Of a stretch of DNA of 42,961 bases, positions 24,429-34,288 are shown piece by piece. Made by a program: the position numbers and the translations under genes. Under the pieces are notes generated by a model. The model worked only from the letters and a program-made list of their open reading frames with translations, was not told the origin of the DNA and made no database searches. The stretch is from Eggerthellaceae bacterium (GTDB lineage: Bacteria; Actinomycetota; Coriobacteriia; Coriobacteriales; Eggerthellaceae). Location: the NCBI GenBank assembly GCA_009782615.1, contig WRIS01000010.1, forward strand, positions 1 to 42,961. The letters are read 5' to 3'. How positions within the stretch are numbered: the first letter of the stretch is position 1; each line of letters begins with the position of its first letter.

Positions 24429-25646
24429 ATGGCTAGAGGTAGCAAACCAACATATCGGCGTGGTGAACACTATGTTGCGTTTCTTCTTGGAAAGATTATG
24501 CTTGCCTGCGCTTTTTTTGGTATTGCTGGCTTGGGGGCTTATCTCGTATCCACCACCTTAAACGACCCCGATGGGCAAAATCTTCATAACATTATCGCAG
24601 GTAACGAAGCAAGTAACCGCGTTTCCTTCGTTGCGGTTGGTGACAATCTACCCGACAACATCTTGGGAGTATACGCAGATTCTTGCGCAGGAGAAATTGG
24701 TGACGGCGAATATGATTATCGCCCTATCTTTAGCGCCATCAAGCCCTATATCAAAAGCGCCGATCTTGCCTACCTAAACTTTGAAACCCATGCAGGCGGG
24801 GACAGCATCGGGCCGCGTGGCTGGCCATCCTTTAACACAACCGACACCATGGTTGATGCGGTGTGCGACACGGGCTTCAATCTTATTGCATCAGCTACCA
24901 ACCACAGCTACGACTGGGGGCAAGATGCCCTTGAACATTCCGTGGCACTTTGGAAGGAAAAGCCTGTTCACTACACTGGTACGGCAAGAACGCCCGAAGA
25001 AGCCTCTACCATTAAGCCCTATGCGAAAAACGGCATTAACTTCACACTTTTGAACTACACCTATGCGCTCAACGGCTACGATGAAGACGAAGTTCCTGCT
25101 CATGCTGTGAATTACCTACACGAAGATCGCCTTGAGGCTGACATTGCCAAAGCGCGTGCCGTAAGCGACATCGTTATCGTTGCCATGCACTGGGGCACCG
25201 AAAACCAAGTCGAGCCCGACGAAGAACAACTCCGCTACGCACAACTTGCTGCTGACGCAGGTGCCGACCTTATTTTAGGATCGCACACCCATGTAATCGG
25301 ACCGCTCGTTTGGCTTGAGGGCGCTACGGGTAATAAAACCCTGGTTGCCTATTCGCTCGGCAATTTTTTGAGCCACCACGACACCCCCGATGCCCTTAAC
25401 GAACTCGAAGGTATGCTTCGCTGTGATTTCGTGAAAACAGATAAGGGAACCGCCATCGAAAACGTACGCTGGACCCCCCTTATCAATCACCGTGAAGAGG
25501 GAAATTATCGCGTCTTTGCGCTCAAGGACTACACCTATGAACTTGCGGGACGCCACCCTATTCTCGCTAGCCTCGACGATCCGCTTGAGTGGATGAAAGA
25601 AAAAAGCGCCGAAGTTATCGGTTCTGACTTCACCCTTGACGTATAG
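24429..25646 (+). CDS. CapA/PgsA-family metallophosphoesterase-fold membrane protein
   Basis: 405 residues. A single N-terminal helix ('IMLACAFFGIAGLGAYLV') anchors it outside the cell. Motifs of the CapA fold follow: 'SFVAVGDNLPDN', 'LAYLNFETHAGGD', 'ATNHSYDWGQDALEHS', 'IVAMHWGTENQ', 'GADLILGSHTHVIGP' and 'AYSLGNFLSHHD', which supply Asp/Asn/His metal ligands. Family members include the poly-gamma-glutamate capsule protein, but lone CapA genes without capB/capC, as here, are common and of unknown use. ATG 24429 has AAGGAAG upstream; a TTG-led extension would pass through the promoter. The stop abuts the stop of the convergent XRE gene with no space between. Confidence 0.85.
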   Translation: MARGSKPTYRRGEHYVAFLLGKIMLACAFFGIAGLGAYLVSTTLNDPDGQNLHNIIAGNEASNRVSFVAVGDNLPDNILGVYADSCAGEIGDGEYDYRPIFSAIKPYIKSADLAYLNFETHAGGDSIGPRGWPSFNTTDTMVDAVCDTGFNLIASATNHSYDWGQDALEHSVALWKEKPVHYTGTARTPEEASTIKPYAKNGINFTLLNYTYALNGYDEDEVPAHAVNYLHEDRLEADIAKARAVSDIVIVAMHWGTENQVEPDEEQLRYAQLAADAGADLILGSHTHVIGPLVWLEGATGNKTLVAYSLGNFLSHHDTPDALNELEGMLRCDFVKTDKGTAIENVRWTPLINHREEGNYRVFALKDYTYELAGRHPILASLDDPLEWMKEKSAEVIGSDFTLDV

Positions 25647-25877
25647 TTACTTCTTGGCTTTCTTACCTGGCTTTGAAGGCAGCACTCCCTCGAAATCAGC
25701 GAGGGTGAGTTTAAGTTCGTGACAAAGTTTAATGAATTCGTCTGCGGTGATTTTGCGTGTTCCTGCCAAGGAGCGACGGAGCAATTCATCATCGAGAACA
25801 ATGCGTCGGCTCAGCTCTGCTTTGGTTATCCCACGTTCCTTAACCCGCTGAGCAATTATTTGATAGGCTTTTACCAT
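25647..25877 (-). CDS. Small XRE-family HTH regulator
   Basis: 76 residues, essentially one Cro/CI-type helix-turn-helix ('IIAQRVKERGITKAELSRRI', then 'ELLRRSLAGTRKITADEFIK') and a basic tail ending in Lys-rich sequence. Its gene diverges from the S24 repressor gene, and three operator-like palindromes lie between them. A Cro-like opponent to the S24 repressor is plausible, though no prophage structural genes are near. Confidence 0.8.
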   Translation of the reverse strand: MVKAYQIIAQRVKERGITKAELSRRIVLDDELLRRSLAGTRKITADEFIKLCHELKLTLADFEGVLPSKPGKKAKK

Positions 25878-25889
25878 TACCCTTCCTCT

Positions 25890-25974
25890 CTACGTTTTGT
25901 AGACCCTTCCCCTAGTATATCTACGTTTTGAAGAATTGCAATCAAAAATTTTATGAATAACTATATTTTGTAGA
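25890..25974. promoter_or_regulatory. Three palindromic operators between divergent XRE and S24 genes
   Basis: CTACGTTTTGTAGA (25890-25903), CTACGTTTTGAAGA (25921-25934) and CTATATTTTGTAGA (25961-25974) share the pattern CTAC-N5-GTAG. Starts are 31 and 40 bases apart. The third overlaps the -35 region of the S24 gene, whose -10 is TATACT at 25994-25999; the first is close to the XRE start. The arrangement resembles a small lambda-like right operator. Confidence 0.85.
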
Positions 25975-26025
25975 CTTTTCACGAAAAAGACTCTATACTA
26001 CTCCTACATATCATGGGAGGACTTC

Positions 26026-26688
26026 ATGGAAGCACGCCGCTTCATCGCAAAAAAGATTCGTGAATACCGCACGTCAAAACTGCATATAACCGCAAATACC
26101 CTAGGTGCCATGCTCAAGCCCGTGCGAAGCGGAAAAGCCATCAGTTCGTGGGAGGTGGGGCGCACCCAGCCCGATGCCGATTACATGATTCAACTTGCGC
26201 AGATTTTTGATGAGCCCATCGCGCACTTCTACCCCGAAAAATATTCGAAAACAGCCCAGAGCACCCCCGAGGTTTATACCGATGTTGCGCTGTTTGGTTC
26301 CATCGCCGCAGGAAAACCGCTTGCCATTATCCCTATTGAAAATACGCTGCCGATTCCTCGTGAAGTCCACCAGCGATACCCCGAAGCGTTTTTGTTGAAG
26401 GTCGACGGAGAATCCATGAACAACGTCCTTCCCAACGGCGCATATGCCCTTATCGACCCAAGTCAAAATGAGCCCGTCGACAACGGTGCCTATGCGTTTT
26501 GCCTCAATCAAGAAGATGCAACCATCAAGCGGATAAAGAAACTTACGAACGGCTATGAACTGCTCCCCGATTCAAAGGATTCCACTTTCAAGCCTTTGGT
26601 GTTTGATTATTCGGATGAGGATTCGCAAGAAATCGCCATCATCGGACGCGCGGTCTGGATGCTTTTGCCCTTCGACTGGGAAATCTAA
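26026..26688 (+). CDS. CI/LexA-like repressor with S24 self-cleavage domain
   Basis: 220 residues. The N-terminal HTH (residues 5-65, 'ISSWEVGRTQPDADYMIQLA') is XRE type. The C-terminal domain is a LexA/CI peptidase S24: cleavage site Ala95-Gly96 in 'GSIAAGKPL', Ser130 in 'VDGESMNNVLPNGAYALI', and Lys168 in 'EDATIKRIKK'. It should cut itself when bound to activated RecA and so derepress its targets on DNA damage. GGGAGGACTTC provides the ribosome site. The promoter overlaps one of three operators, so it represses itself and probably the divergent XRE gene. Housekeeping LexA is expected elsewhere. It may be a remnant immunity module or a solitary stress switch. Confidence 0.88.
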   Translation: MEARRFIAKKIREYRTSKLHITANTLGAMLKPVRSGKAISSWEVGRTQPDADYMIQLAQIFDEPIAHFYPEKYSKTAQSTPEVYTDVALFGSIAAGKPLAIIPIENTLPIPREVHQRYPEAFLLKVDGESMNNVLPNGAYALIDPSQNEPVDNGAYAFCLNQEDATIKRIKKLTNGYELLPDSKDSTFKPLVFDYSDEDSQEIAIIGRAVWMLLPFDWEI

Positions 26689-27050
26689 CCCCCCCCCGTT
26701 GCTGAAAAACGCCGCACCAACATTTGAATACTCGACACCATCTCGGCAGCGGCACCATCTCTCACTTTGCGAATAGACATTCAAGCTCCGTCGTCATTGC
26801 GAAGCGTAGCTGAAGCAATCCAGACAACCGAGAAAGCGAGTCGTCCTTGGGCGCTTTTTCTTTGTACTTATGTTGAGCATGCAGTTTGTTAATTGGCTAT
26901 TTTTCTCTTGCGTAGGCATCGGTTTGGGCGCCTGTGTCTTAACCAATAATTCTGTCAGTAAGAATACGCTCAGCTTCGAACGCTTCGTGGTCTGTTGACA
27001 TTCTATGATCTACAATAATTTTTTGTTTCCCGATTTTCCTTGCCCCATTA
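26689..27050. other. Gene-poor region with C9 tract and REP-like repeat
   Basis: C9 (26689-26697) follows the S24 stop directly. The region also holds REP-like copy B. On the minus strand a 20-codon ORF (26938-27000, MSTDHEAFEAERILTDRIIG) has no ribosome site; I do not call it a gene. Confidence 0.5.
26789..26824 (+). repeat. REP-like dispersed repeat, copy B
   Basis: Reads CGTCGTCATTGCGAAGCG, then TAGCTGAAGCAATCCAG, with the ends shared by copies A and C. The centre (GCGTAGC) is short. It is 100 bases past the S24 gene. Confidence 0.75.
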
Positions 27051-27527
27051 TCATATATGCTCATTCTGAGTTATATTTACTATGTCATCTAGATTTTTTT
27101 CTGAGACTAGATTTCCCCGACGATCCTTGCTCCATTGCCGATAGGTCCATCTTGGATTACGTTTAAAAAGTCTTATGAAGCTTCTTGTTGTAATCGCAAC
27201 GATAAAAATAAGAGCAGGAAAATAAAGGACGACAAAAAAACCTACAAAAAAAGCAATATCGGCGTTGCCTAATTCGGCAAATCCTGTTCCAGTAGTTTCG
27301 GCAAAATGTCTTTCTATGTTTTCAGAAAAGGGCAATTTTTCAAAGAATGCGTCTGCGCTTGTTCTAATTGGCTCATATCTAAAGACAGAAAAAATCATTG
27401 AATAAGGAAATATAATCCAAAGCCCTGTGTTCTTGAAAAACAGAAAGAGAAGTTTGAACACCCAAATAAGGGGTAGGAAGAGTAGCGCTAGTGTAAATTT
27501 GCCAACTGAGTCACCAAAATCAGCCAT
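27051..27527 (-). CDS. Membrane protein of unknown function
   Basis: 158 residues. Two or three transmembrane segments: 'FTLALLFLPLIWVFKLLFLF', a second near 'NTGLWIIFPYSMIFSVF' and a third 'AFFVGFFVVLYFPALIFIVA', followed by a basic cytoplasmic tail ('RLFKRNPRWTYRQWSKDRRG'). No domain is recognised. AGAGGAACATAAA gives a fair ribosome site. The gene has lower GC than its chromosomal neighbours and sits in a repeat-rich region, which suggests recent acquisition. A small frameshifted ORF with a signal peptide lies 49 bases upstream on the same strand. Confidence 0.6.
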   Translation of the reverse strand: MADFGDSVGKFTLALLFLPLIWVFKLLFLFFKNTGLWIIFPYSMIFSVFRYEPIRTSADAFFEKLPFSENIERHFAETTGTGFAELGNADIAFFVGFFVVLYFPALIFIVAITTRSFIRLFKRNPRWTYRQWSKDRRGNLVSEKNLDDIVNITQNEHI

Positions 27528-27575
27528 TTTATGTTCCTCTTTCTTTGTCTAGATTAGCCTATAAAGCTTTCCTTT

Positions 27576-27717
27576 TCATGCTTGCTCACCAGCAAAAGCA
27601 CTCAAGGGGAACAACGGAACCAGGAGTAGTGCAAGGGTAAAACTTACGAAAACCTTTAAAAGTTTTTCAGTAAAGCCCCCCCCCCCAGAAAATATTCGTA
27701 TGCTGTATACTTTCCAC
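27576..27717 (-). pseudogene. Signal-peptide mini-ORF frameshifted at an 11-base G tract (possible phase variation)
   Basis: A GTG at 27717 with AAGGAAG nine bases upstream opens MESIQHTNIFWGGG and then meets eleven G (coding strand, 27686-27676), after which this frame stops at once. The next frame reads KLLKVFVSFTLALLLVPLFP and then LSAFAGEQA followed by TGA, a textbook signal peptide with an AFA cleavage site. This second frame has no start codon of its own back to its preceding stop. Losing one G, or gaining two, would join the two parts into one 46-codon ORF. It ends 49 bases before the membrane gene. It may be a decayed gene or a sequencing slip instead. Confidence 0.4.
27676..27686. 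repeat. Eleven-base homopolymer C/G tract
   Basis: The longest homopolymer in the window; on the minus strand it is inside the candidate signal-peptide ORF, nine codons after its start. Tracts of this length often slip during replication. Confidence 0.95.
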
Positions 27718-27979
27718 CTTATTTCTTCCTTACGGGATTATGATCGCACATAGTTCTCGCATCTTTTCGACCGCTTGCTTCTTTGAGGTATTTTAGTTGA
27801 AGGGGTGTTCGGCGTAAACAAAAGTGCTCGATTTTGCCAGCTAAAGAGTATTTTTTGCATCAAAGTATCTTGCAACACACTGAAGCGTACAATCCTTTAT
27901 CCAATTTCTTTGAGCATCCTGTGAAGAAAGCAGAGCAACAATTCAGGCAACACGTGAGAGTATCAACCCGTACATCAAC

Positions 27980-28019
27980 GACTGGATTGCTTCACCGCTG
28001 CGCGATTCGCAATGACAGA
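27980..28019 (-). repeat. REP-like dispersed repeat, copy C
   Basis: On the minus strand reads TCATTGCGAATCGCGCAGCG, then GTGAAGCAATCCAGT, the same left (TTGCGA) and right (GAAGCAATCCAG) ends as copies A and B with a different centre. Confidence 0.75.
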
Positions 28020-28074
28020 ATGGAGCAATACCGTGGGCAGCAGGCGAATGGCACTGCGTCGGAAGGGGTTGCTG

Positions 28075-28197
28075 TCGAAGGGGTCGAAGTTCTCTCTGAA
28101 CACTATACGTATTTTACTTTAATATGATTTCAGCAGTGAAGCGCACGAAGATTCGCAGAATCTGAGTAGCGAAACGGGTGAACTGAGACCCCTTCGA
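28075..28197. repeat. Inverted repeat pair TCGAAGGGGTC / GACCCCTTCGA
   Basis: Perfect 11-bp arms at 28075-28085 and 28187-28197 enclose 101 bases. Inside is a smaller hairpin GATTC-GCA-GAATC (28150-28162). The size suits a small non-autonomous element, but I see no clear target duplication. Confidence 0.45.
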
Positions 28198-28214
28198 TAG
28201 TAGCCGCGAGAGTG

Positions 28215-31279
<3,065 letters not shown>

Positions 31280-31286
31280 GTATTCC

Positions 31287-31988
31287 CTACCCTTCATCCA
31301 AAGAATCGGTTTTTCCTTCACCACTCAATTCTTTCCCGCTCAATTCTTTCCCACTCACTTCTTCGTTGCTCAAATCTTCGTCCATTCCGTCAAGCAATAC
31401 GCGTGCTTCCTTGAATTGCTTGGCGAGTTCTTCCATAGGGTCAATGCGTTCTTGCGCCGCTTTGAGAGATTCTGAGGTGATTGCCATAGCACACGCGATT
31501 GCATCACGATGCGTATACGAAAGCGACAAGGGAATTTCGAGTACTTCATACTTGTCAGCGATTTCTTTGGCTCGTCCGCGCAAAATGACGAAAGGACGCC
31601 CCTTTGCTGTGCGCCCCACTTCAATGTCGCGCACTCCAATTCCCTCGGAAAAGCCCGTGCCCAACGCTTTGAGCACCGCTTCCTTTGCGGCAAAGCGTGT
31701 TGCGTAATGAATTTCTGAAGCCGCTTTTGAATTGCAGTAGTTTTGTTCGTCGGCAGAAAACACCTTTTTCGCAAAGCTGGGGGTTCGCTGCAAAATACGC
31801 TTCATGCGCCCGATTTCAACGATATCGACGCCCAAACCAACCTGCCCTTGAGCAACTGCTTCTTCAAATGAACGCGCCGAAACCTCTTCTTGTACCAAAG
31901 CATCATCTTCAAAAGGTTTTGTGGAGATTTCCTTATCACGAGCACTCTCGGTAGCGAGAATTTCTGCGTTTGTTTCGGCTGCTTCCAT
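31287..31988 (-). CDS. acpS: Holo-ACP synthase with unusual N- and C-terminal extensions
   Basis: 233 residues, against about 120 in the family. The core lies at about 50-170: 'VGLGVDIVEIGRMKRIL' with the Mg-binding Asp, 'HYATRFAAKEAVLKALGTG' with the second metal Glu, and 'IPLSLSYTHRDAIACAMAIT'. It transfers phosphopantetheine from CoA to acyl carrier protein. The first 48 residues are acidic and Ala/Glu-rich, and the last 60 are a charged helix that ends in SGKEL-SGKEL-SGE repeats. The acpS-nnrD pairing is common in bacteria. AAGGATACG precedes the ATG. The extensions look dispensable and are probably disordered. Confidence 0.93.
   Translation of the reverse strand: MEAAETNAEILATESARDKEISTKPFEDDALVQEEVSARSFEEAVAQGQVGLGVDIVEIGRMKRILQRTPSFAKKVFSADEQNYCNSKAASEIHYATRFAAKEAVLKALGTGFSEGIGVRDIEVGRTAKGRPFVILRGRAKEIADKYEVLEIPLSLSYTHRDAIACAMAITSESLKAAQERIDPMEELAKQFKEARVLLDGMDEDLSNEEVSGKELSGKELSGEGKTDSLDEG
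31319..31366 (-). repeat. 15-bp tandem repeats in the acpS 3' end
   Basis: About three units of the reverse of CACTCAATTCTTTCC, coding SGKEL, SGKEL and a partial SNEEV-like copy. Confidence 0.8.
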
Positions 31989-32104
31989 CGTATCCTTGTT
32001 CTTTTTCGAATGCCGCGGGGCAAAATCTTACTTATTCGCATCTTTGCTTGTGAAATATTGTACCTCAATCAGCGAACCCTTAGAAAAAGGATTTTCAGAT
32101 ATGG

Positions 32105-32110
32105 TATAGT
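32105..32110 (+). promoter_or_regulatory. -10 box of the zinc-ribbon membrane gene
   Basis: TATAGT, preceded by ATGG (TGG extended -10), lies 35 bases before the ATG at 32145. Confidence 0.45.
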
Positions 32111-32144
32111 GACCCATTATAAGTACCTTGGACAGGAGGTCCGA

Positions 32145-32627
32145 ATGAAGTGCGTCAACTGTGGTGCTGAATTTAGTGAAGGTAATTTTTGTCCGTCTTG
32201 CGGTACGCCCATGGCAGGCGGGGTTGCTGCTGGCATACCAGCCGCCAACACCCCAAAAACCAATGCTTCAAAACAGAAACTTCAGAAATTCTTCGATATG
32301 CTCAAATTCCGCGATACTGATCCCCCCGAAGAAATTGCCGATTCAATTTTCTGGATTAACTGGCTTCGCGTGCTGATAATCGTTCTTTTCTGGATTGGTA
32401 TTGTCGGCACCTGCCTCGCAAGCCTCGGTCTTTTGATTTCAGGGTTTGCGGGAGCCGTTAACGCTTGGACTTTTGCAAGCGGACTCGGCTTGTTTTTCGG
32501 AGCTCTCTTGGGAGCGATCGTCGTGTTGGTATTAGGGGTATTCATCACCTTTACCGCAACAGCAGCATACATGATTATCCTGAACTGGGCACGCGACACC
32601 GCGTTTTTGAGAAGCAAGACCAAATAA
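32145..32627 (+). CDS. Zinc-ribbon membrane protein, DUF4282-like
   Basis: 160 residues. It starts with a zinc ribbon ('KCVNCGAEFSEGNFCPSCGT', two CxxC) followed by a short Ala/Pro linker and two transmembrane helices ('LRVLIIVLFWIGIVGTCLAS' and 'ALLGAIVVLVLGVFITFTAT'). Helix spacing and the 'FFDMLKFRD' entry helix resemble the DUF4282 family, but I am not certain. ATG 32145 follows CAGGAGGTCCGA. Function unknown; a terminator lies about 60 bases beyond the stop. Confidence 0.75.
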   Translation: MKCVNCGAEFSEGNFCPSCGTPMAGGVAAGIPAANTPKTNASKQKLQKFFDMLKFRDTDPPEEIADSIFWINWLRVLIIVLFWIGIVGTCLASLGLLISGFAGAVNAWTFASGLGLFFGALLGAIVVLVLGVFITFTATAAYMIILNWARDTAFLRSKTK

Positions 32628-32685
32628 GGTTTTTACGAGAAACGGCTTTGTTATTGTGGGCTTGACCCGCAATCCTTCGTCATTG

Positions 32686-32714
32686 AGGTGCCCGCAGCAA
32701 TGTGGGCACCTTTT
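32686..32714 (+). terminator. Terminator after the zinc-ribbon membrane gene
   Basis: AGGTGCCC (32686-32693) pairs with GGGCACCT (32704-32711), then TTT. It abuts the folD stop on the other strand and may end both transcripts. Confidence 0.8.
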
Positions 32715-33559
32715 CATTGTCTTGAAGCAGCCCTAGCCACGTTTTTCATGAGAACACTCGTGGTTACCGTGCCAACCCCTCCAGGAACAGGAGTTATGCT
32801 GCTAACGATTCTTTCTGCAGCGGCAAAATCAACATCTCCCACCAACGAACCGTCTTCGTCCACATTGATACCAACATCAATGACAATCTGTTGGGGACTC
32901 ACATAATCTGCCCCAAGCATCTGTGCGCGCCCAACACACGCGATTAACACATCGGCACTTTGGCAAAGATTTGGCAGGTCAGTAGTTCGCGAGTGCGCTA
33001 TACTCACCGTTGCGTGGCGCTCAAGCAGCATCATTGCCAGCGGTTTGCCAACCACCAGACTTCGCCCCACAACAACGGCGCGCTTTCCTTTCAGCTCATA
33101 GCCAAAATGGTCAAGTATTTCCATGCAGGCTTGAGCAGTGCAAGGCGCATATCCGATATCGCTTCCGACAAACACCCCCGCAAGCGAAAGGTCGGTGATA
33201 CCATCAACATCTTTTCGCGGATCAAGCGCATTGCGCACGGTGTCGCCGTTGATATGCGGCGGCAGTGGCCGAAACATCAGCACGCCATGAACTCCGTCAT
33301 CGGCATTTAAGTCGGCAATCGCATTGAGCAGGCTTTCCTCAGAAACATCCTCAGGAAACACCACCTGCTTAATACCAACGCCCACCTTTTCCGCGCGTTT
33401 CATGGCAGCCCGTTCGTAGGAAACATCATCTGAGCGCTGCCCCACGCGCACCAGGGCGAGCGTCGGGAAAACGCCTGCTGCTTTCAGCTGTTCAACCTGG
33501 GTCGAAATCTCATTATTGAGCGCTTCGACTACTTCAGCACCTTTAAGAATTCTCGCCAT
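32714..33559 (-). CDS. folD: Methylene-THF dehydrogenase / methenyl-THF cyclohydrolase
   Basis: 281 residues. 'PTLALVRVGQRSDDVSYERA' and the active-site Lys region 'AAMKRAEKVG', the 'FRPLPPHINGD' loop, 'DGITDLSLA' and the NADP loop 'GKRAVVVGRSLVVGKPLAMM' identify FolD. It oxidises 5,10-methylene-THF to methenyl-THF and hydrolyses this to 10-formyl-THF. Here 'YERAAMKRAEKVG' replaces the usual YVxxK spacing, so check the catalytic Lys. ATG 33559 follows GAGGGGTGCCC. It closes a folD-fchA-fhs set transcribed as one unit. Confidence 0.95.
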   Translation of the reverse strand: MARILKGAEVVEALNNEISTQVEQLKAAGVFPTLALVRVGQRSDDVSYERAAMKRAEKVGVGIKQVVFPEDVSEESLLNAIADLNADDGVHGVLMFRPLPPHINGDTVRNALDPRKDVDGITDLSLAGVFVGSDIGYAPCTAQACMEILDHFGYELKGKRAVVVGRSLVVGKPLAMMLLERHATVSIAHSRTTDLPNLCQSADVLIACVGRAQMLGADYVSPQQIVIDVGINVDEDGSLVGDVDFAAAERIVSSITPVPGGVGTVTTSVLMKNVARAASRQ

Positions 33560-33568
33560 GGGCACCCC

Positions 33569-34222
33569 TCATTCAAACCGCGCGGTAACATCAACGAAAA
33601 CATCGTCTGCCAAGACCGTGTAGGTGTCTAAGAGCGCATGCGCCCGTGCGTTAATGTCGTGCGCATAGACGCGATCTTGCATGGCTTTCGTGTTGATGAA
33701 CACGTTGAGACTAGCCGCCTGAAGTGCCGCCTTGCAGCAGGCAACACCGCAGCCTACATCACTTATCGCAAGCGGCGTACCTATGCGGGCAAACTGTACG
33801 TGTAAGTCAATTGCTTCGCCACACGCCCGCATAATCGAAAGAGGAACCTCGCAGCATTCCCGCAGACACGCTTCCATAACGTGCTGCTTTTCAGCCTTTT
33901 CTTCCTCGGTATTCTTCGGCAAACCATAGGCACGCGAAAGCGGTTCAAACACTTCGGCATCTTGTTGCACCAGTCCGAGCAATTCTGTTTGCAAGGCATC
34001 AGCGCGTGTTTTCAGCGCGATAATCTCGGCTTCCACGGAAGCATACTTTTCTTTGCCCACCGTAAGACTTCCCACCATATTGCCGAGCGCCACGCCAAGG
34101 GCACCTACCAGCGCCGCCGCTCCGCCGCCACCAGGGACAGGCGCCTTAGAGGCAAGTTCTTCGATGAAGCCTTCGCAGGTCAAATCCGTAAAGTTGGCAT
34201 TTTCTTTCAATTCAAAACTCAT
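33569..34222 (-). CDS. fchA: Methenyl-THF cyclohydrolase of the FTCD-C family
   Basis: 217 residues of the formimidoyl-THF cyclodeaminase/cyclohydrolase fold: 'FIEELASKAPVPGGGGAAAL' with the conserved PxPGGG, 'LGNMVGSLTVGKEKYASVEA', and 'ARIGTPLAISDVGCGVACCK'. FchA catalyses methenyl-THF hydrolysis and is found with Fhs in purine-fermenting and acetogenic clostridia. FolD in the same operon could do this reaction too. It lies 10 bases upstream of folD and 67 bases after fhs. Confidence 0.9.
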   Translation of the reverse strand: MSFELKENANFTDLTCEGFIEELASKAPVPGGGGAAALVGALGVALGNMVGSLTVGKEKYASVEAEIIALKTRADALQTELLGLVQQDAEVFEPLSRAYGLPKNTEEEKAEKQHVMEACLRECCEVPLSIMRACGEAIDLHVQFARIGTPLAISDVGCGVACCKAALQAASLNVFINTKAMQDRVYAHDINARAHALLDTYTVLADDVFVDVTARFE

Positions 34223-34288
34223 GTGACCCCTTACATGACACGTAGTTTTATCTTGCGCTCGAAAAAGTCCTACATTCTCAAATAAACC

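Larger units (their letters stand above)
27718..28214. other. 497-base gene-poor region
   Basis: No gene with ribosome site and codon pattern is visible on either strand; an open frame at 27834-28127 (+) runs through REP-like copy C and is not credible. Contains copy C (27980-28019) and an 11-bp inverted repeat pair at 28075-28085 and 28187-28197. Confidence 0.55.

Noticed and set aside
26938-27000. 20-codon minus-strand ORF with plausible amino-acid mix
   Set aside because: No ribosome site and too short; could be a gene remnant but nothing supports it.
27834-28127. 97-codon plus-strand frame
   Set aside because: It runs through a REP-like repeat, has an odd composition and no ribosome site.
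32660-32690. Possible fourth REP-like copy (GCAATCCTTCGTCATTG)
   Set aside because: It contains both end words but in the wrong order and without a centre; it is probably chance within the terminator region.
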